Source: Sabulicella rubraurantiaca (lineage in GTDB: Bacteria > Pseudomonadota > Alphaproteobacteria > Acetobacterales > Acetobacteraceae). Taken from it: a stretch of DNA of 64,000 nt. The position numbers and the translations under genes are program-made. The notes below the pieces were generated by a model. It ran no database searches and was not told where the DNA came from. It worked only from the letters and a program-made list of their open reading frames with translations. The stretch covers positions 124,001 to 188,000 of the forward strand of contig NZ_JAFEUU010000004.1 of the NCBI RefSeq assembly GCF_017355885.1. The letters are read 5' to 3'. How positions within the stretch are numbered: the first letter of the stretch is position 1; each line of letters starts with the position of its first letter. Shown here piece by piece: positions 1 to 8,625 of this stretch.

Positions 1-245
1 TGCTCGCCGCCCGAGGGCTGGGCCTCGGAGCGTGGCGTGGAAGGCGCGGCGGGCGGCAGCGCTGGCAGGTCCCGCAGCGTCGGCCCCGGCACGCTCGCCA
101 AGCCCTCGGCGGAGGGGGCGAGGTTCACCACGGAGCCCTGCGCGAGGGCGCTGCCCGAGGCGACAGCGAGCGCGAGGCCCGCGGCACCGCCCAGGAGGAG
201 GGAATGGCGGCTCCAGCCGCGATGAAAGGGGGGCGGGGCGGCCAT
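1..245 (-). CDS. lptD: Probable LptD/OstA LPS-assembly protein, N-terminal fragment
   Basis: Only the first 81 codons lie in the window; the gene runs off the left edge. The ATG shares one base with the TAA stop of lptG (TAATG), so translation is probably coupled. The fragment opens with a basic segment, then an Ala/Leu/Gly-rich stretch ending in ALAQ near residue 35, which reads as a Sec signal peptide, and then a Pro/Ala-rich stretch. No diagnostic LptD domain is visible. The call rests on position: lptD follows lptF-lptG in many alphaproteobacteria. LptD is the outer-membrane barrel that receives lipopolysaccharide from the LptFG-driven bridge. A different exported protein such as a SurA-type chaperone is possible. 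Confidence 0.55.
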   Translation of the reverse strand, partial: MAAPPPFHRGWSRHSLLLGGAAGLALAVASGSALAQGSVVNLAPSAEGLASVPGPTLRDLPALPPAAPSTPRSEAQPSGGE

Positions 246-1366
246 TATCCGTCCTCCTGATGGACAAGCAGTGCGGCGGAAGTCAGCAATCCGGTCAAGG
301 CTGGCACCCAGGCGGCGATCGCCACCGGCAGGGCGCCGCTCTCACCGAATTCGCCAGTGACGCGGTCGAGCACGAAAAGCGCGAAGCCTGCGGCCACGCC
401 AGCGCCGATCATGCGCGCGACGCCGCCGCGGCGCGAGTGCCGCATGGAGAAGGCAGCGGCCAGCAGCGCCATGGCGACGGCCAGCACGGGCGCGCTCAGC
501 ATGGACTGGAATTGCAGCCGGTGCCGCAGGGCCGAGAACCCGGCCGCCTCCAGCACCGCGATGAAGCCAGGCAAAGCCCAGAAGGACAGCGTGTCGGGCG
601 AGGCGAAGCTGTCCTCGATGCGGTCGGGTGTCAGGTCGGTGGGCAGGGTCATGGTGCCGGCGGCGCGGGGCTGGCGGTCGGCGCCGAACACCACCGCCTC
701 GTCGAGCAGCCATGAATTAGGCATCAGCCGCGCATGCGGCGCCTCGACGCGCTCCAGCGCACGGTCGGCGGCGGAAAGCCGCCAGATCGTCACCTCGGTC
801 AGGACGAACTCCGCCCGGGCCGAGGCGAGAAGCCGCGCCGGCCGGCCGGACACGATGGCGACCCCATTCGGCTCGATGCCCCGATCGGACTGGCGCAGCC
901 AGAGCCGCCCACCCGCCAGCGCAGTCACTCCGCCGCCGGCGCGCAGGAAGGTGGCGTCGAGCCGCTCGGCCCGCGCCAGCATGGCCGAGGAAAGCGGCGA
1001 GATGGCGGTGATGGACACGACGCCGAAGGTCAGCGCCACCGCCACCGGCCCGGCCAGGAAGCCCCAGGCCGAAACGCCGGCCGCCCGCGCCACGATCAGC
1101 TCGGAAGCGCGGGCCAGGCGCCAGAAGGCGACAATGCCGCCGAGCAGGACGGCGAAGGGCAGGATCTGCATGGCGACGAACGGTACGCGCAGCCCGGCGA
1201 TGCCGGCGACGAGGCCGAATGTCGCCTCCGGCCGGGTCGAGGCGCGGCGCAGCAGCTCGATGAAGTCGAACATCGAGACCAGCAGCGTCAGCGCCGCCAG
1301 CATCAGCACCGTCGCCCCCAGGAAGCGCCGCGCGACATAAAGGGTGAGGGTCGGCGCCAGGATCAT
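245..1366 (-). CDS. lptG: LPS export ABC transporter permease LptG
   Basis: 373-residue inner-membrane permease of the YjgP/YjgQ family. Its short N-terminus is followed by a hydrophobic helix (about residues 15-35) and a second pair of helices near 60-125. A long periplasmic beta region (about 130-260) precedes C-terminal membrane helices, the family layout. With LptF and the LptB ATPase it extracts lipopolysaccharide from the inner membrane and pushes it along the Lpt bridge. The ATG overlaps the lptF stop by 4 bases and the stop overlaps the next gene by one base, so lptF-lptG-lptD looks like one coupled unit. The F/G assignment follows gene order and the N-terminal sequence. Confidence 0.9.
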   Translation of the reverse strand: MILAPTLTLYVARRFLGATVLMLAALTLLVSMFDFIELLRRASTRPEATFGLVAGIAGLRVPFVAMQILPFAVLLGGIVAFWRLARASELIVARAAGVSAWGFLAGPVAVALTFGVVSITAISPLSSAMLARAERLDATFLRAGGGVTALAGGRLWLRQSDRGIEPNGVAIVSGRPARLLASARAEFVLTEVTIWRLSAADRALERVEAPHARLMPNSWLLDEAVVFGADRQPRAAGTMTLPTDLTPDRIEDSFASPDTLSFWALPGFIAVLEAAGFSALRHRLQFQSMLSAPVLAVAMALLAAAFSMRHSRRGGVARMIGAGVAAGFALFVLDRVTGEFGESGALPVAIAAWVPALTGLLTSAALLVHQEDG

Positions 1367-2496
1367 CGCGCCCAGCTCCGCAACCGCTTGGCGAGGCCAG
1401 GCATGCCGCCCACCACCCAGGCGGAGATGATCCCCGGCAGCAGCGCATGCAACCAGATCAGGAAGATGAGCTTCGGCTGCCGCGCAGCCATGGAGCCGAT
1501 GCCGAGGCCCAGCGCCAGCAGCCCGACCATGACCAGCGCCCCGATGGCGAGTGGCCCGGTGCCGCCATGGCGCCGGAATCCGGCGGTGAGCGCCACCGAC
1601 AGCGCCATCATGGCGAAGCTGAGCGCCGTGAGCGGGCCCGCGAGGCGCTGATGCGCCTCCGCCAGGAAGCGGCGCCGGTCGCGCACCGAGACCTCTGGCT
1701 CAGGATGGAACAGCTCCTCCAGCGTGCGCTCCTGGGCGTTGCGGAAGCGGATCGACTCGCCTCCCCTCCCCGCCCGGGCGAGGTCCAGGCTGTTCTCCTG
1801 GAAGGACAGCACGGAGAGCCGCGGCACCGCGTTCCCATCCGGCTGCGCGGCGCGCTGCAACTGCTGACGCTGGCCGTTGAACAGCGTCACGCGCGGCCCC
1901 TCGGGCGTCTGGGTCAGCCGGCCGCTTTCCGCGAGGATCGTCACCGGCGCGCCGCGTTCCCGCGAATCATGGACCAGGATGCCGCGCAGCGTCCCGTCCG
2001 CGTCGCGGGAGCGCGTATAGACGGTCAGCTCCTCGCCCACCGAGGAGAAGACGCCCTCCTGTAGGAGCAACCCGGCCATCTGGTTGCGGATCTCGAACTG
2101 CCACTCGCGGAATGCCCGAGCGGAAACCGGCGTAAGCCAGAGATTCAGCACGTAGCAGAGCATCGTCGCCACCGTGCCGATCACCAGGGCCGGCCGCGCG
2201 AGCTGCCAGTTCGACAGCCCGGCGGCGCGCATCACCACCAGCTCCCGGTCGCTGGCGAGGCGGACATAGGTGAAAAGCGTCACCACGAAGGTGGTGATGG
2301 GCAGGATGATCCCGAAGAAGGAAGGAAGCAGCAGCCCTGTCAGCTCCAGGAACACCAAAAGCGACAGGCCGCGGTCGAGCACCAGTTCGATGAAGCGCAG
2401 CGACTGCGTGAGCCAGACCAGCGCCGCCAGCCCAATCGTTACGGCGAGGAGGGCAGCGCCAAGCTGGCGCATCATGTAGGTGTCGAGGCGACTCAT
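1363..2496 (-). CDS. lptF: LPS export ABC transporter permease LptF
   Basis: 377-residue YjgP/YjgQ-family permease, partner of LptG. The N-terminus (MSRLDTYMMRQL) leads into a first transmembrane helix at about 13-33. Helices near 50-75 and 100-120, a periplasmic beta domain and three C-terminal helices follow. The motif RELVVMRAAGLS after the second helix is typical of the LptB-contacting coupling region. ATG at 2496 is preferred; the GTG one codon upstream is also possible because neither has a clear ribosome binding site. Only a few bases separate it from the FAD oxidase stop at 2504, so it is probably cotranscribed with upstream genes. Confidence 0.9.
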   Translation of the reverse strand: MSRLDTYMMRQLGAALLAVTIGLAALVWLTQSLRFIELVLDRGLSLLVFLELTGLLLPSFFGIILPITTFVVTLFTYVRLASDRELVVMRAAGLSNWQLARPALVIGTVATMLCYVLNLWLTPVSARAFREWQFEIRNQMAGLLLQEGVFSSVGEELTVYTRSRDADGTLRGILVHDSRERGAPVTILAESGRLTQTPEGPRVTLFNGQRQQLQRAAQPDGNAVPRLSVLSFQENSLDLARAGRGGESIRFRNAQERTLEELFHPEPEVSVRDRRRFLAEAHQRLAGPLTALSFAMMALSVALTAGFRRHGGTGPLAIGALVMVGLLALGLGIGSMAARQPKLIFLIWLHALLPGIISAWVVGGMPGLAKRLRSWAR

Positions 2497-2503
2497 CACC
2501 CGG

Positions 2504-3928
2504 TCATGCGTCCCCGGGCAGCACCTTGCCCGGATTCATGATGCCCTTCGGGTCCAGCGCCGCCTTGATGGCGCGCATCGCCGCCAGCTCCGCCCCGCCG
2601 CGCCACTCCGCCATCATGTCGGTCTTGAGCCGCCCGACGCCGTGCTCCGCGCTGAAGGAGCCGCCGAGGCGGCGCACCACCTCGTTCACCGTCTCCATGA
2701 TGTCGTGCGATCGGGCGAGGAACGCCTCGGCCGTCATGGCTTCCGGCTGCTGCAGATTCATGTGGATGTTGCCGTCCCCCATGTGGCCGAACGGCACGGG
2801 GCGCGAGCCGGGAATCAGCGCGCGGCAGGCTTCCGACGCCTCGCGGATCAGCGTGGGCACGGCGGAAACCGGCACGGAGACGTCATTCTTCACGGAAGCG
2901 CCCGCGCGCTTCTGCGCCTCGGGATGCTCCTCGCGCAGGCGCCAGATCGCCGCGCGCTGCGCCTCGGACTCGGCGAGGGCAGCATCCGTCACCTCGCCCG
3001 CCTCCATGGCCGCTTCCAGCACGGTTTCCATCAGCGCGCGCAAACCCGCGCCTTCCCGGCTGGCCGAAAGGTCCACCAGCGCGTAGTGCGGCGACGCCTC
3101 GGAAAGCGGCAGGGTCGCGCCTTCGACGTAGCGGGTAACGAGCTCCATCCCGATGCCGGACATGTACTCGAAGGCGCGCACGGCGCCCTCGTCCGCGGCG
3201 CGGAAGCGGCGGAACAGCGCCAGCGCCGTATCCTCGTCCGGCACGGCGCAGAGCGCAGTGGCTGTCTCGCGCGCTGCCGGGAAGATGCGCAGCACCGCAC
3301 GGGTGATGATGCCGAGCGTCCCCTCTGCACCAACGAAAAGGTGCCGGAGCGCATAGCCCGTGTTGTCCTTGCGCAGCCGCCGCAGTCCGTTCATCACCGA
3401 GCCATCGGGAAGCACCACCTCGAGGCCCAGCATCAGCTCGCGCGCATTGCCGTAGCGGACCGTGGTGTTGCCGCCCGCATTGGTGGAGAGCAGCCCGCCG
3501 ATCATCGCCGTCCCCTCGGCACCAAGCGAGAGCGGGAAGAGCGCCCCGTGCTCCTCGGCCGCGCGCTGGGCATTGGCCAGGACGAGGCCGGCCTCGACCG
3601 TCATGGTCATGTCGGCCGTGTCCACCTCCAGCACGCGGTTCATGCGCGCGAGGCTGAGCACGACCTGGCGCGGCTTCGCCTCCGGCGTGGCGCCGCCAAC
3701 CATGGAGGTGTTGCCACCCTGCGGAATGATGACGATGCCTTCCCGTGCGCAGAGGCGCACGCAGGCGGCGACCTCATCCGTACTCGCGGGGCGCAGCACG
3801 GCCATGGCCTCGCCGCGCCACAGCCCGCGCCAGTCGCACAGATAGGCTTCCATGTCGGCCGGATCGGCGATGATGCCGCTTTGGCCAAGGATGGCGGCGA
3901 AATCCGGGGGAAGGCTATCCAGGGACAT
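2504..3928 (-). CDS. FAD-binding oxidase/dehydrogenase (GlcD / D-2-hydroxyacid dehydrogenase type)
   Basis: 474 residues with the FAD_binding_4 plus FAD-oxidase_C architecture. An N-terminal FAD domain carries IIPQGGNTSMVGGA near residues 65-80 and GLLSTNAGGNTTVRYGNA near 145-165. The C-terminal substrate domain has HMGDGNIHMN near 380 and ends in GIMNPGKV, both hallmarks of the family. It oxidises a D-2-hydroxyacid (lactate, glycolate or 2-hydroxyglutarate type) to the ketoacid; the exact substrate cannot be read from sequence. No GlcE/GlcF partners are nearby, which fits the single-subunit D-2-hydroxyglutarate or D-lactate dehydrogenases better than glycolate oxidase. It lies between sua5 and lptF and seems to have its own promoter. 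Confidence 0.85.
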   Translation of the reverse strand: MSLDSLPPDFAAILGQSGIIADPADMEAYLCDWRGLWRGEAMAVLRPASTDEVAACVRLCAREGIVIIPQGGNTSMVGGATPEAKPRQVVLSLARMNRVLEVDTADMTMTVEAGLVLANAQRAAEEHGALFPLSLGAEGTAMIGGLLSTNAGGNTTVRYGNARELMLGLEVVLPDGSVMNGLRRLRKDNTGYALRHLFVGAEGTLGIITRAVLRIFPAARETATALCAVPDEDTALALFRRFRAADEGAVRAFEYMSGIGMELVTRYVEGATLPLSEASPHYALVDLSASREGAGLRALMETVLEAAMEAGEVTDAALAESEAQRAAIWRLREEHPEAQKRAGASVKNDVSVPVSAVPTLIREASEACRALIPGSRPVPFGHMGDGNIHMNLQQPEAMTAEAFLARSHDIMETVNEVVRRLGGSFSAEHGVGRLKTDMMAEWRGGAELAAMRAIKAALDPKGIMNPGKVLPGDA

Positions 3929-3934
3929 GGATGG

Positions 3935-3962
3935 GTTATACCCGCCCCGGCGCGAGAGTCAC
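3935..3962 (-). promoter_or_regulatory. Candidate leaderless promoter of the FAD oxidase gene
   Basis: On the minus strand a -10 hexamer TATAAC (3940-3935) sits 16 bases after GTGACT (3962-3957). Only six bases separate the -10 from the ATG at 3928, so transcription would begin at or beside the start codon, and no Shine-Dalgarno sequence is present. The -35 lies over the last codons and stop of sua5. Pattern match only. Confidence 0.4.
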
Positions 3963-4921
3963 CGAGGAGCAGCAGCGCGGGCCAGACGATCGCGGATCGC
4001 CTCGGCCAGTCCCTCGCCCGGAACCGGCATGACGGCGATCCGTGCGAGGCCACGACGCGACCCTTCCGCATCCAGGAAGCGCAGCCCGGCAAAAAGGCGC
4101 GCCGCCGCTTCCCGCAAATCGCCCGCTTCCGAAAGCTGGAAGCTCAGCCCTGCGCCGGACGGGGCCGGGCCGAAGGCGAGCAGCGCCTCGTCCGGCCCGG
4201 CTTCGCTCGCATCGAGCCGCACCGGCAGGCCCGGCGCGTAGTGGGACAGCAGCAGCCCCGGCGAGCGCAAGGTCGGGCTTGGCCCGGCATCCAGCTTCAG
4301 GGGCCGCCCGACCGGGCCGATCACGGCTTCGATCGCCTCGGTTGGGACGCCGCCCGGGCGCAGCAGCACGGCACCGCCTCCCGAAAGGTCCAGCACGGTG
4401 GATTCCAGCCCCACCGCGCATTTGCCCCCTTCGAGCACCGCTGCGATGCGGCCGCCCAGCTCCTCCAGCACATGCGCGGAGGTGGTGGGCGAAACGCGCC
4501 CGGAACGGTTCGCGGAAGGTGCGGCGACCGGCGTTCCAACCGCTTTCAGGAGGTCCAGTGCGATGGAATGCGCAGGCACCCGCACCGCCAGAGTGTCCAA
4601 CCCGGCCCCGGCCAGTAGCGCCACGCGGGAATCCGTCCGGCGCGGCAGAACCAGGGTCAGCGGCCCCGGCCAGAAGGCCTCGGCGAGGGCACGGGCGCGC
4701 TCGTCGCGGCGCACCTCGGAAAAGGCCGCGTCGGCATCGGGGAAGTGGCAGATTAGCGGATTGAAATGAGGCCGCCCCTTCGCCTCGAAGATCGCGGCGA
4801 CGGCCCGGTCGTTCCGCGCATCGCCGCCCAAGCCGTAGACCGTCTCTGTGGCAAAGGCGACGAGTTCGCCCGCCCGCAGCAGGGTCGCCGCCTCCCTCGG
4901 ATCGTGCAGCAACCGCGTCAC
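3959..4921 (-). CDS. tsaC: L-threonylcarbamoyladenylate synthase (Sua5 type)
   Basis: 320 residues from a GTG whose GTGA overlaps the cysQ stop. The YrdC/Sua5 domain fills the first two thirds: ATETVYGLGGDA near residue 25, KGRPHFNPLICH near 50, and APSANRSGRVSPTTSAHV near 150, which together bind ATP, threonine and bicarbonate. A further C-terminal segment of about 110 residues makes it the long Sua5 form rather than short TsaC. It makes the threonylcarbamoyl-AMP used for t6A modification of ANN-decoding tRNAs. A longer open frame upstream is a non-coding extension across cysQ. Confidence 0.92.
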   Translation of the reverse strand: MTRLLHDPREAATLLRAGELVAFATETVYGLGGDARNDRAVAAIFEAKGRPHFNPLICHFPDADAAFSEVRRDERARALAEAFWPGPLTLVLPRRTDSRVALLAGAGLDTLAVRVPAHSIALDLLKAVGTPVAAPSANRSGRVSPTTSAHVLEELGGRIAAVLEGGKCAVGLESTVLDLSGGGAVLLRPGGVPTEAIEAVIGPVGRPLKLDAGPSPTLRSPGLLLSHYAPGLPVRLDASEAGPDEALLAFGPAPSGAGLSFQLSEAGDLREAAARLFAGLRFLDAEGSRRGLARIAVMPVPGEGLAEAIRDRLARAAAPR

Positions 4922-5688
4922 GGCCGCGTGCCGAAAGCCAGGAACCCGTCCTGCCGGTAGCCCGGCTTGCCGTATCGCAGAGGGCGGCCCTGGAGATCCA
5001 GCACGGCGCCTCCCGCCCCTTCCAGCACGGCCTGCCCGGCCGCCACGTCCCATTCCATCATCGCGGCGCGCGGGCGGGGCGACAGATCGGCCTCGCCCGC
5101 CGCGAGGCGGGCGAATTTCAGCGCCGAGCCAAGCTTCAGCACGCCGGCCAGCTTCATCCCGGCGCAATGCTCGGCCACCGCCGCCTCGTCGGAGCGGGAA
5201 CGGCTCTGCACGACGATCACGCCCTCGGGCGGCGGGCGGCGGGTGCGGAGCGGCGTGCGTCGCCCCTCCGCGTCCTCGGTCCAGGCGCCGATCCCCTCCC
5301 CGCCAGCATGGACGAGGCCGCGCGCCGGTTCCGCTAGCACGCCCAGCACCGGGCGGCCCGCTTCCACCAGGGCGATGCAGGCGCAGAACTCGTCGCGGCC
5401 CGCAGCGAACTCGCGCGTGCCGTCGAGCGGGTCCACCAGCCAGAAGACCGGCGCGGGCGGCGGGGGGTCGGAGGATTCGCAGGCCTCCTCCGCCACCACG
5501 GGCCAATCGGGCGCCAGGGCCATCAGCCCTTCGGTGATGATGGTTTCGGCCAGACGGTCGGCGGCGGTGACCGGACTCTGGTCGGATTTGCGCTCCACCG
5601 CGAAGCCGGCCCGCCGCACCGCCATGATGGCCTCTCCGGCCTGCCGGGCGAGGCGGGCCATGGCGTCGAGGAGGCGGTGATGTTCCAT
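4918..5688 (-). CDS. cysQ: Inositol monophosphatase-family phosphatase, CysQ-like 3'(2'),5'-bisphosphate nucleotidase
   Basis: 256 residues of the FIG/IMPase fold. Metal-binding motifs are visible: KSDQSPVTAADR near residue 34, VVAEE near 64, WLVDPLDGTREF near 84 and EWDVAAGQAVLEGAGG near 210. CysQ hydrolyses PAP formed in sulfate assimilation to AMP; a role on inositol phosphate or histidinol phosphate cannot be excluded by sequence alone. Sulfite reductase genes lie at the other end of this window, which is compatible with active sulfate assimilation. It is the first gene of a minus-strand series and diverges from pepA across about 86 bases. Confidence 0.85.
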   Translation of the reverse strand: MEHHRLLDAMARLARQAGEAIMAVRRAGFAVERKSDQSPVTAADRLAETIITEGLMALAPDWPVVAEEACESSDPPPPAPVFWLVDPLDGTREFAAGRDEFCACIALVEAGRPVLGVLAEPARGLVHAGGEGIGAWTEDAEGRRTPLRTRRPPPEGVIVVQSRSRSDEAAVAEHCAGMKLAGVLKLGSALKFARLAAGEADLSPRPRAAMMEWDVAAGQAVLEGAGGAVLDLQGRPLRYGKPGYRQDGFLAFGTRP

Positions 5689-5714
5689 GCTCCGGGCTTA
5701 TCGCCCCGACCCAC

Positions 5715-5743
5715 ATGACGCAACGCGGGGGGCAGCCTATCCT
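5715..5743 (+). promoter_or_regulatory. Candidate pepA promoter
   Basis: In the cysQ/pepA divergent gap, ATGACG (5715-5720) and TATCCT (5738-5743) are separated by exactly 17 bases, each matching four of six consensus positions. The spacing to the pepA start at 5775 leaves a leader of about 25 bases containing GGAG. Pattern match only. Confidence 0.35.
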
Positions 5744-5774
5744 TGTGGCACCTCTTCGCGGAACCGGAGCCTCC

Positions 5775-7238
5775 ATGCCCGACATCGCCTTCACCAAGCC
5801 GACCCTGCCCCGCTCCGGCGCGCTGGTCCTGCCCTGCTTCGAGGAGGAGGATCTGCCCTCCCTGGCGCAGGCGCTGGACAAGCAGGCAGGCGGCATCGTC
5901 AACCGCGCGGCGCAGGCTTCGGCGTTCAAGGGGCGCAAGGGCCAGTCGGTCCTGCTCTGGGCGCCCGTGCCTTCGCTGACGCGCGTCATCCTGGTCGGCC
6001 TCGGCAAGCGCGAGGCCTTCCGGCCCGAGGAAGCGGGCGGCAGCCTGATCCCGCATGTGCGCATGGAGCGTGAGGCGACGGTCGCCACGGAAGCGATCTC
6101 CGGCGCCGAGGTGGCGGAAATGGCGTTGGGCGCCATGCTGCGGAACTGGCGTTTCGACCGCTACCGCACGACGGAAAAGCCGGAGGACAAGCCCAAGCTC
6201 GCGAAGCTCTTCTTCGCGACGGCCGAGGCCAGCGCCGCCAAATCCGCCTTCCCCGCCCTGCGCGCCGTGGCCGATGGCGTCTTCCTGGCCCGCGAACTCG
6301 TCGCGGAGCCGGCGAACATCCTCACCCCCGCCGTGCTGGCCGATCGCTGCCGCGAGCTGGAGCGCCTGGGCGTGCAGGTGGAGGTGCTGGGGCCGAAGGA
6401 GATGCGCAAGCTGAATTTCGGCGCGCTACTCGGCGTGGCGCAGGGCTCGGCCAACGAGGCGCGCATGGTGGTGATGCGCTGGAACGGCTCGGGCCGCCGC
6501 AAGCCGGAGAAGCCGCTCTGCTTCATCGGCAAGGGCGTCACCTTCGACACGGGCGGCATCTCCATCAAGCCGGCAGCGGGGATGGAGGACATGAAGTGGG
6601 ACATGGCCGGCGCCGGTGCCGTGATCGGGCTGATGGCGGCGCTGGCCGGGCGAAAGGCCAAGGCCGACGTGGTGGGTTTGGTGGGCCTCGTGGAGAACAT
6701 GCCCTCCGCCACCGCGCAGCGCCCCGGCGACGTGGTGACGACGGCGAGCGGCCAGACTGTCGAGGTCATCAACACCGACGCGGAAGGGCGTCTCGTCCTC
6801 GCTGACGTGATCCACTACGCCATCGAGCGCTTCGACCCGCAATTCGTCGTGGACCTCGCGACGCTGACCGGCGCGATCATCATCGCGCTGGGCCATGAGC
6901 ATGCGGGGCTCTTCGCCAATGATGACGGCCTCGCAGCGCGCATCGAGGCGGCGGGCCGCGCGACGGGCGAGCTGTGCTGGCGCATGCCGATGGGCGAAGC
7001 CTATGACAAGCAGCTGAAATCCGAGATCGCCGACATGAAGAATGTCGGCGGGCGGCCCGGCTCCTCCATCAGCGCGGCGCATTTCATCGCACGCTTCGTG
7101 CAGGGCAAGCCCTGGGCGCATCTCGACATCGCCGGCACGGCCTGGAGCAGCAAGGACACGGCGACCGTGCCCAAGGGCGCGACCGCCTTCGGCGTGCGGC
7201 TGCTCGACCGTCTCGTCGCCGAGCATCACGAGGGGTGA
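5775..7238 (+). CDS. pepA: Leucyl aminopeptidase (M17)
   Basis: 487 residues, normal length for PepA. ATG at 5775 is chosen because GGAG (5766-5769) lies five bases upstream; an in-frame ATG at 5715 has no such site. The N-terminal macrodomain-like region is followed by the catalytic domain. GKGVTFDTGGISIKP (from about residue 252) and INTDAEGRLVLADV (from about 332) carry the Lys/Asp/Glu ligands of the two metal ions and the catalytic Arg. It removes N-terminal residues from peptides in the cytoplasm, and homologues also bind DNA. It heads a plus-strand run with a second M17 enzyme, holC and a glycosyltransferase, linked by 4-base overlaps except for the 32-base gap before holC. Confidence 0.95.
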   Translation: MPDIAFTKPTLPRSGALVLPCFEEEDLPSLAQALDKQAGGIVNRAAQASAFKGRKGQSVLLWAPVPSLTRVILVGLGKREAFRPEEAGGSLIPHVRMEREATVATEAISGAEVAEMALGAMLRNWRFDRYRTTEKPEDKPKLAKLFFATAEASAAKSAFPALRAVADGVFLARELVAEPANILTPAVLADRCRELERLGVQVEVLGPKEMRKLNFGALLGVAQGSANEARMVVMRWNGSGRRKPEKPLCFIGKGVTFDTGGISIKPAAGMEDMKWDMAGAGAVIGLMAALAGRKAKADVVGLVGLVENMPSATAQRPGDVVTTASGQTVEVINTDAEGRLVLADVIHYAIERFDPQFVVDLATLTGAIIIALGHEHAGLFANDDGLAARIEAAGRATGELCWRMPMGEAYDKQLKSEIADMKNVGGRPGSSISAAHFIARFVQGKPWAHLDIAGTAWSSKDTATVPKGATAFGVRLLDRLVAEHHEG

Positions 7239-8593
7239 TCCGGCTCCGCCGCGCCCCCAGCGAGGGGGCACACCGCCTCCTCCCCGACCTCGAGCTGCCG
7301 CGCGGCGAGACAAGGGGTGAGGCAGGGCTGACCCGCATCGGCGCCGCCGGGACCGAATCCCCGCGCGACTTCGAGGCGCTGGGCGCCCGCGCCGTCGCGG
7401 CCGCGCCAGTGGAGGCGCGGCACCTTGCCCTGGATACACGCGGCTTTCCGGCCGGGGCGGCGCGCTCCCTGGCCATGGGCGCCGCAATCCGGGTTCATCG
7501 TTTTTCCCTGAAATCCGCGCCCGGCCACCGCAAGCTAGAGGTGGTGACCGACGCGCCGCGCAGCCTCGGCTGGGAGCGGGCAGAGGCGACCCTTGCAGGG
7601 ATGGCATTCGCCCGCGACTGCATTGCCGAGCCGGCGAACCGCCTCTCGCCCGAGGGCTTCACCCAACGCCTCCAGGCGCTGGAGAAGGAAGGGCTTTCCG
7701 TTCGCGTCCTCGATGCGGCGCGGCTGAAATCTCTGGGCGCCGGCGGGCTGCTGGCCGTGGGGGGCGGGGCGGTCGAGCCGCCGCGCCTGGTCGAGATCCG
7801 CTGGAAGGGCAGCCTCGACGCGCCGCCCGTCGCCTTCGCCGGCAAGGGCCTGTGCTTCGACACGGGCGGCATCTCCATCAAGCCCGCGGCGGGAATGGAG
7901 GCGATGCGCGCCGACATGGCGGGCGCCGCCGCCTGCGCGGGCGCAATGCTCTCCCTGGCCCGCCGCCGCTCGCCCTGCCCTGCCGTCGCGCTTCTCGCCA
8001 TCGCGGAGAATACGACGGGCGCCCGTTCGTACCGGCCTGGTGACGTCCTGCGCATGGCCTCCGGCCTGACGGTGGAAGTGCTGGATACGGATGCGGAAGG
8101 GCGTCTTGTCCTCGCCGACGCGCTGCACCTCGCCGCGCGGCGCCACCGGCCGCGCGCCCTGATCGACCTTGCCACCCTGACCGGCAGCGTCATCGTCGCC
8201 CTGGGCCATGTGCGCGCGGGGCTGTTCGGCAACGACGCCGCCCTCGCCACGGCCATCGCCGCAGCCGGCGAATCGGTGGGCGAGAGGGTCTGGCCCCTGC
8301 CCATTGGCGAAAGGCACCGCGAGGATCTGCGATCCGACATCGCCGACCTCCGGCAATGCGCCCCCGCTGGCTCGGGCGCCTGGGGCGGGCGTCTCCTTCC
8401 CGATGCCTGCCATGCCGCCGCCTTCCTGCGCGAGTTCGCCGGCAGCCTGCCTTGGGCACATCTCGACATCGCCGGCGTCGACACGGCGGAGGATGACGAA
8501 GGGCTTGCAGCGCGCGGCCAGCCGACCGGCTTCGGCGTCCGCCTGCTGGACGCGCTGGTGGAGCGGCATTTCGAGGATCCGCACAGGGTCTGA
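7235..8593 (+). CDS. Second M17 leucyl aminopeptidase (diverged paralogue)
   Basis: 452 residues from a GTG that overlaps the pepA stop by 4 bases. The catalytic domain matches its neighbour closely: GKGLCFDTGGISIKPAAGME near residue 203 and LDTDAEGRLVLADAL near 282, so metal ligands and catalytic Lys/Arg are kept. The NTDAEGRL signature has become DTDAEGRL. The N-terminal domain is shorter and poorly conserved relative to the first enzyme, suggesting altered oligomer contacts or substrate range. Alphaproteobacteria often carry this shorter PepA-like form in addition to PepA, but a coupled tandem is less usual. It probably hydrolyses N-terminal residues of peptides. Confidence 0.88.
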   Translation: MIRLRRAPSEGAHRLLPDLELPRGETRGEAGLTRIGAAGTESPRDFEALGARAVAAAPVEARHLALDTRGFPAGAARSLAMGAAIRVHRFSLKSAPGHRKLEVVTDAPRSLGWERAEATLAGMAFARDCIAEPANRLSPEGFTQRLQALEKEGLSVRVLDAARLKSLGAGGLLAVGGGAVEPPRLVEIRWKGSLDAPPVAFAGKGLCFDTGGISIKPAAGMEAMRADMAGAAACAGAMLSLARRRSPCPAVALLAIAENTTGARSYRPGDVLRMASGLTVEVLDTDAEGRLVLADALHLAARRHRPRALIDLATLTGSVIVALGHVRAGLFGNDAALATAIAAAGESVGERVWPLPIGERHREDLRSDIADLRQCAPAGSGAWGGRLLPDACHAAAFLREFAGSLPWAHLDIAGVDTAEDDEGLAARGQPTGFGVRLLDALVERHFEDPHRV

Positions 8594-8604
8594 CGAAATC
8601 CCGG

Positions 8605-8625
8605 CCGGGGTGGTAACCACTCCGG
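8605..8625 (+). terminator. Hairpin between the second M17 gene and holC
   Basis: A near-perfect inverted repeat (CCGGGGTGGT / ACCACTCCGG, one G-T pair) ends one base before the holC GTG at 8626. There is no T-tract, so it may be a weak terminator, or a structure that restricts initiation at holC. Confidence 0.4.

Noticed and set aside
2480-4618. 712-codon plus-strand frame opposite the FAD oxidase and sua5
   Set aside because: Antisense to two recognised enzymes and repetitive in composition.
3959-6136. 725-codon minus-strand frame suggesting a fusion ending in Sua5
   Set aside because: Only the last 320 codons are Sua5; the rest is an out-of-frame reading across cysQ and the start of pepA.
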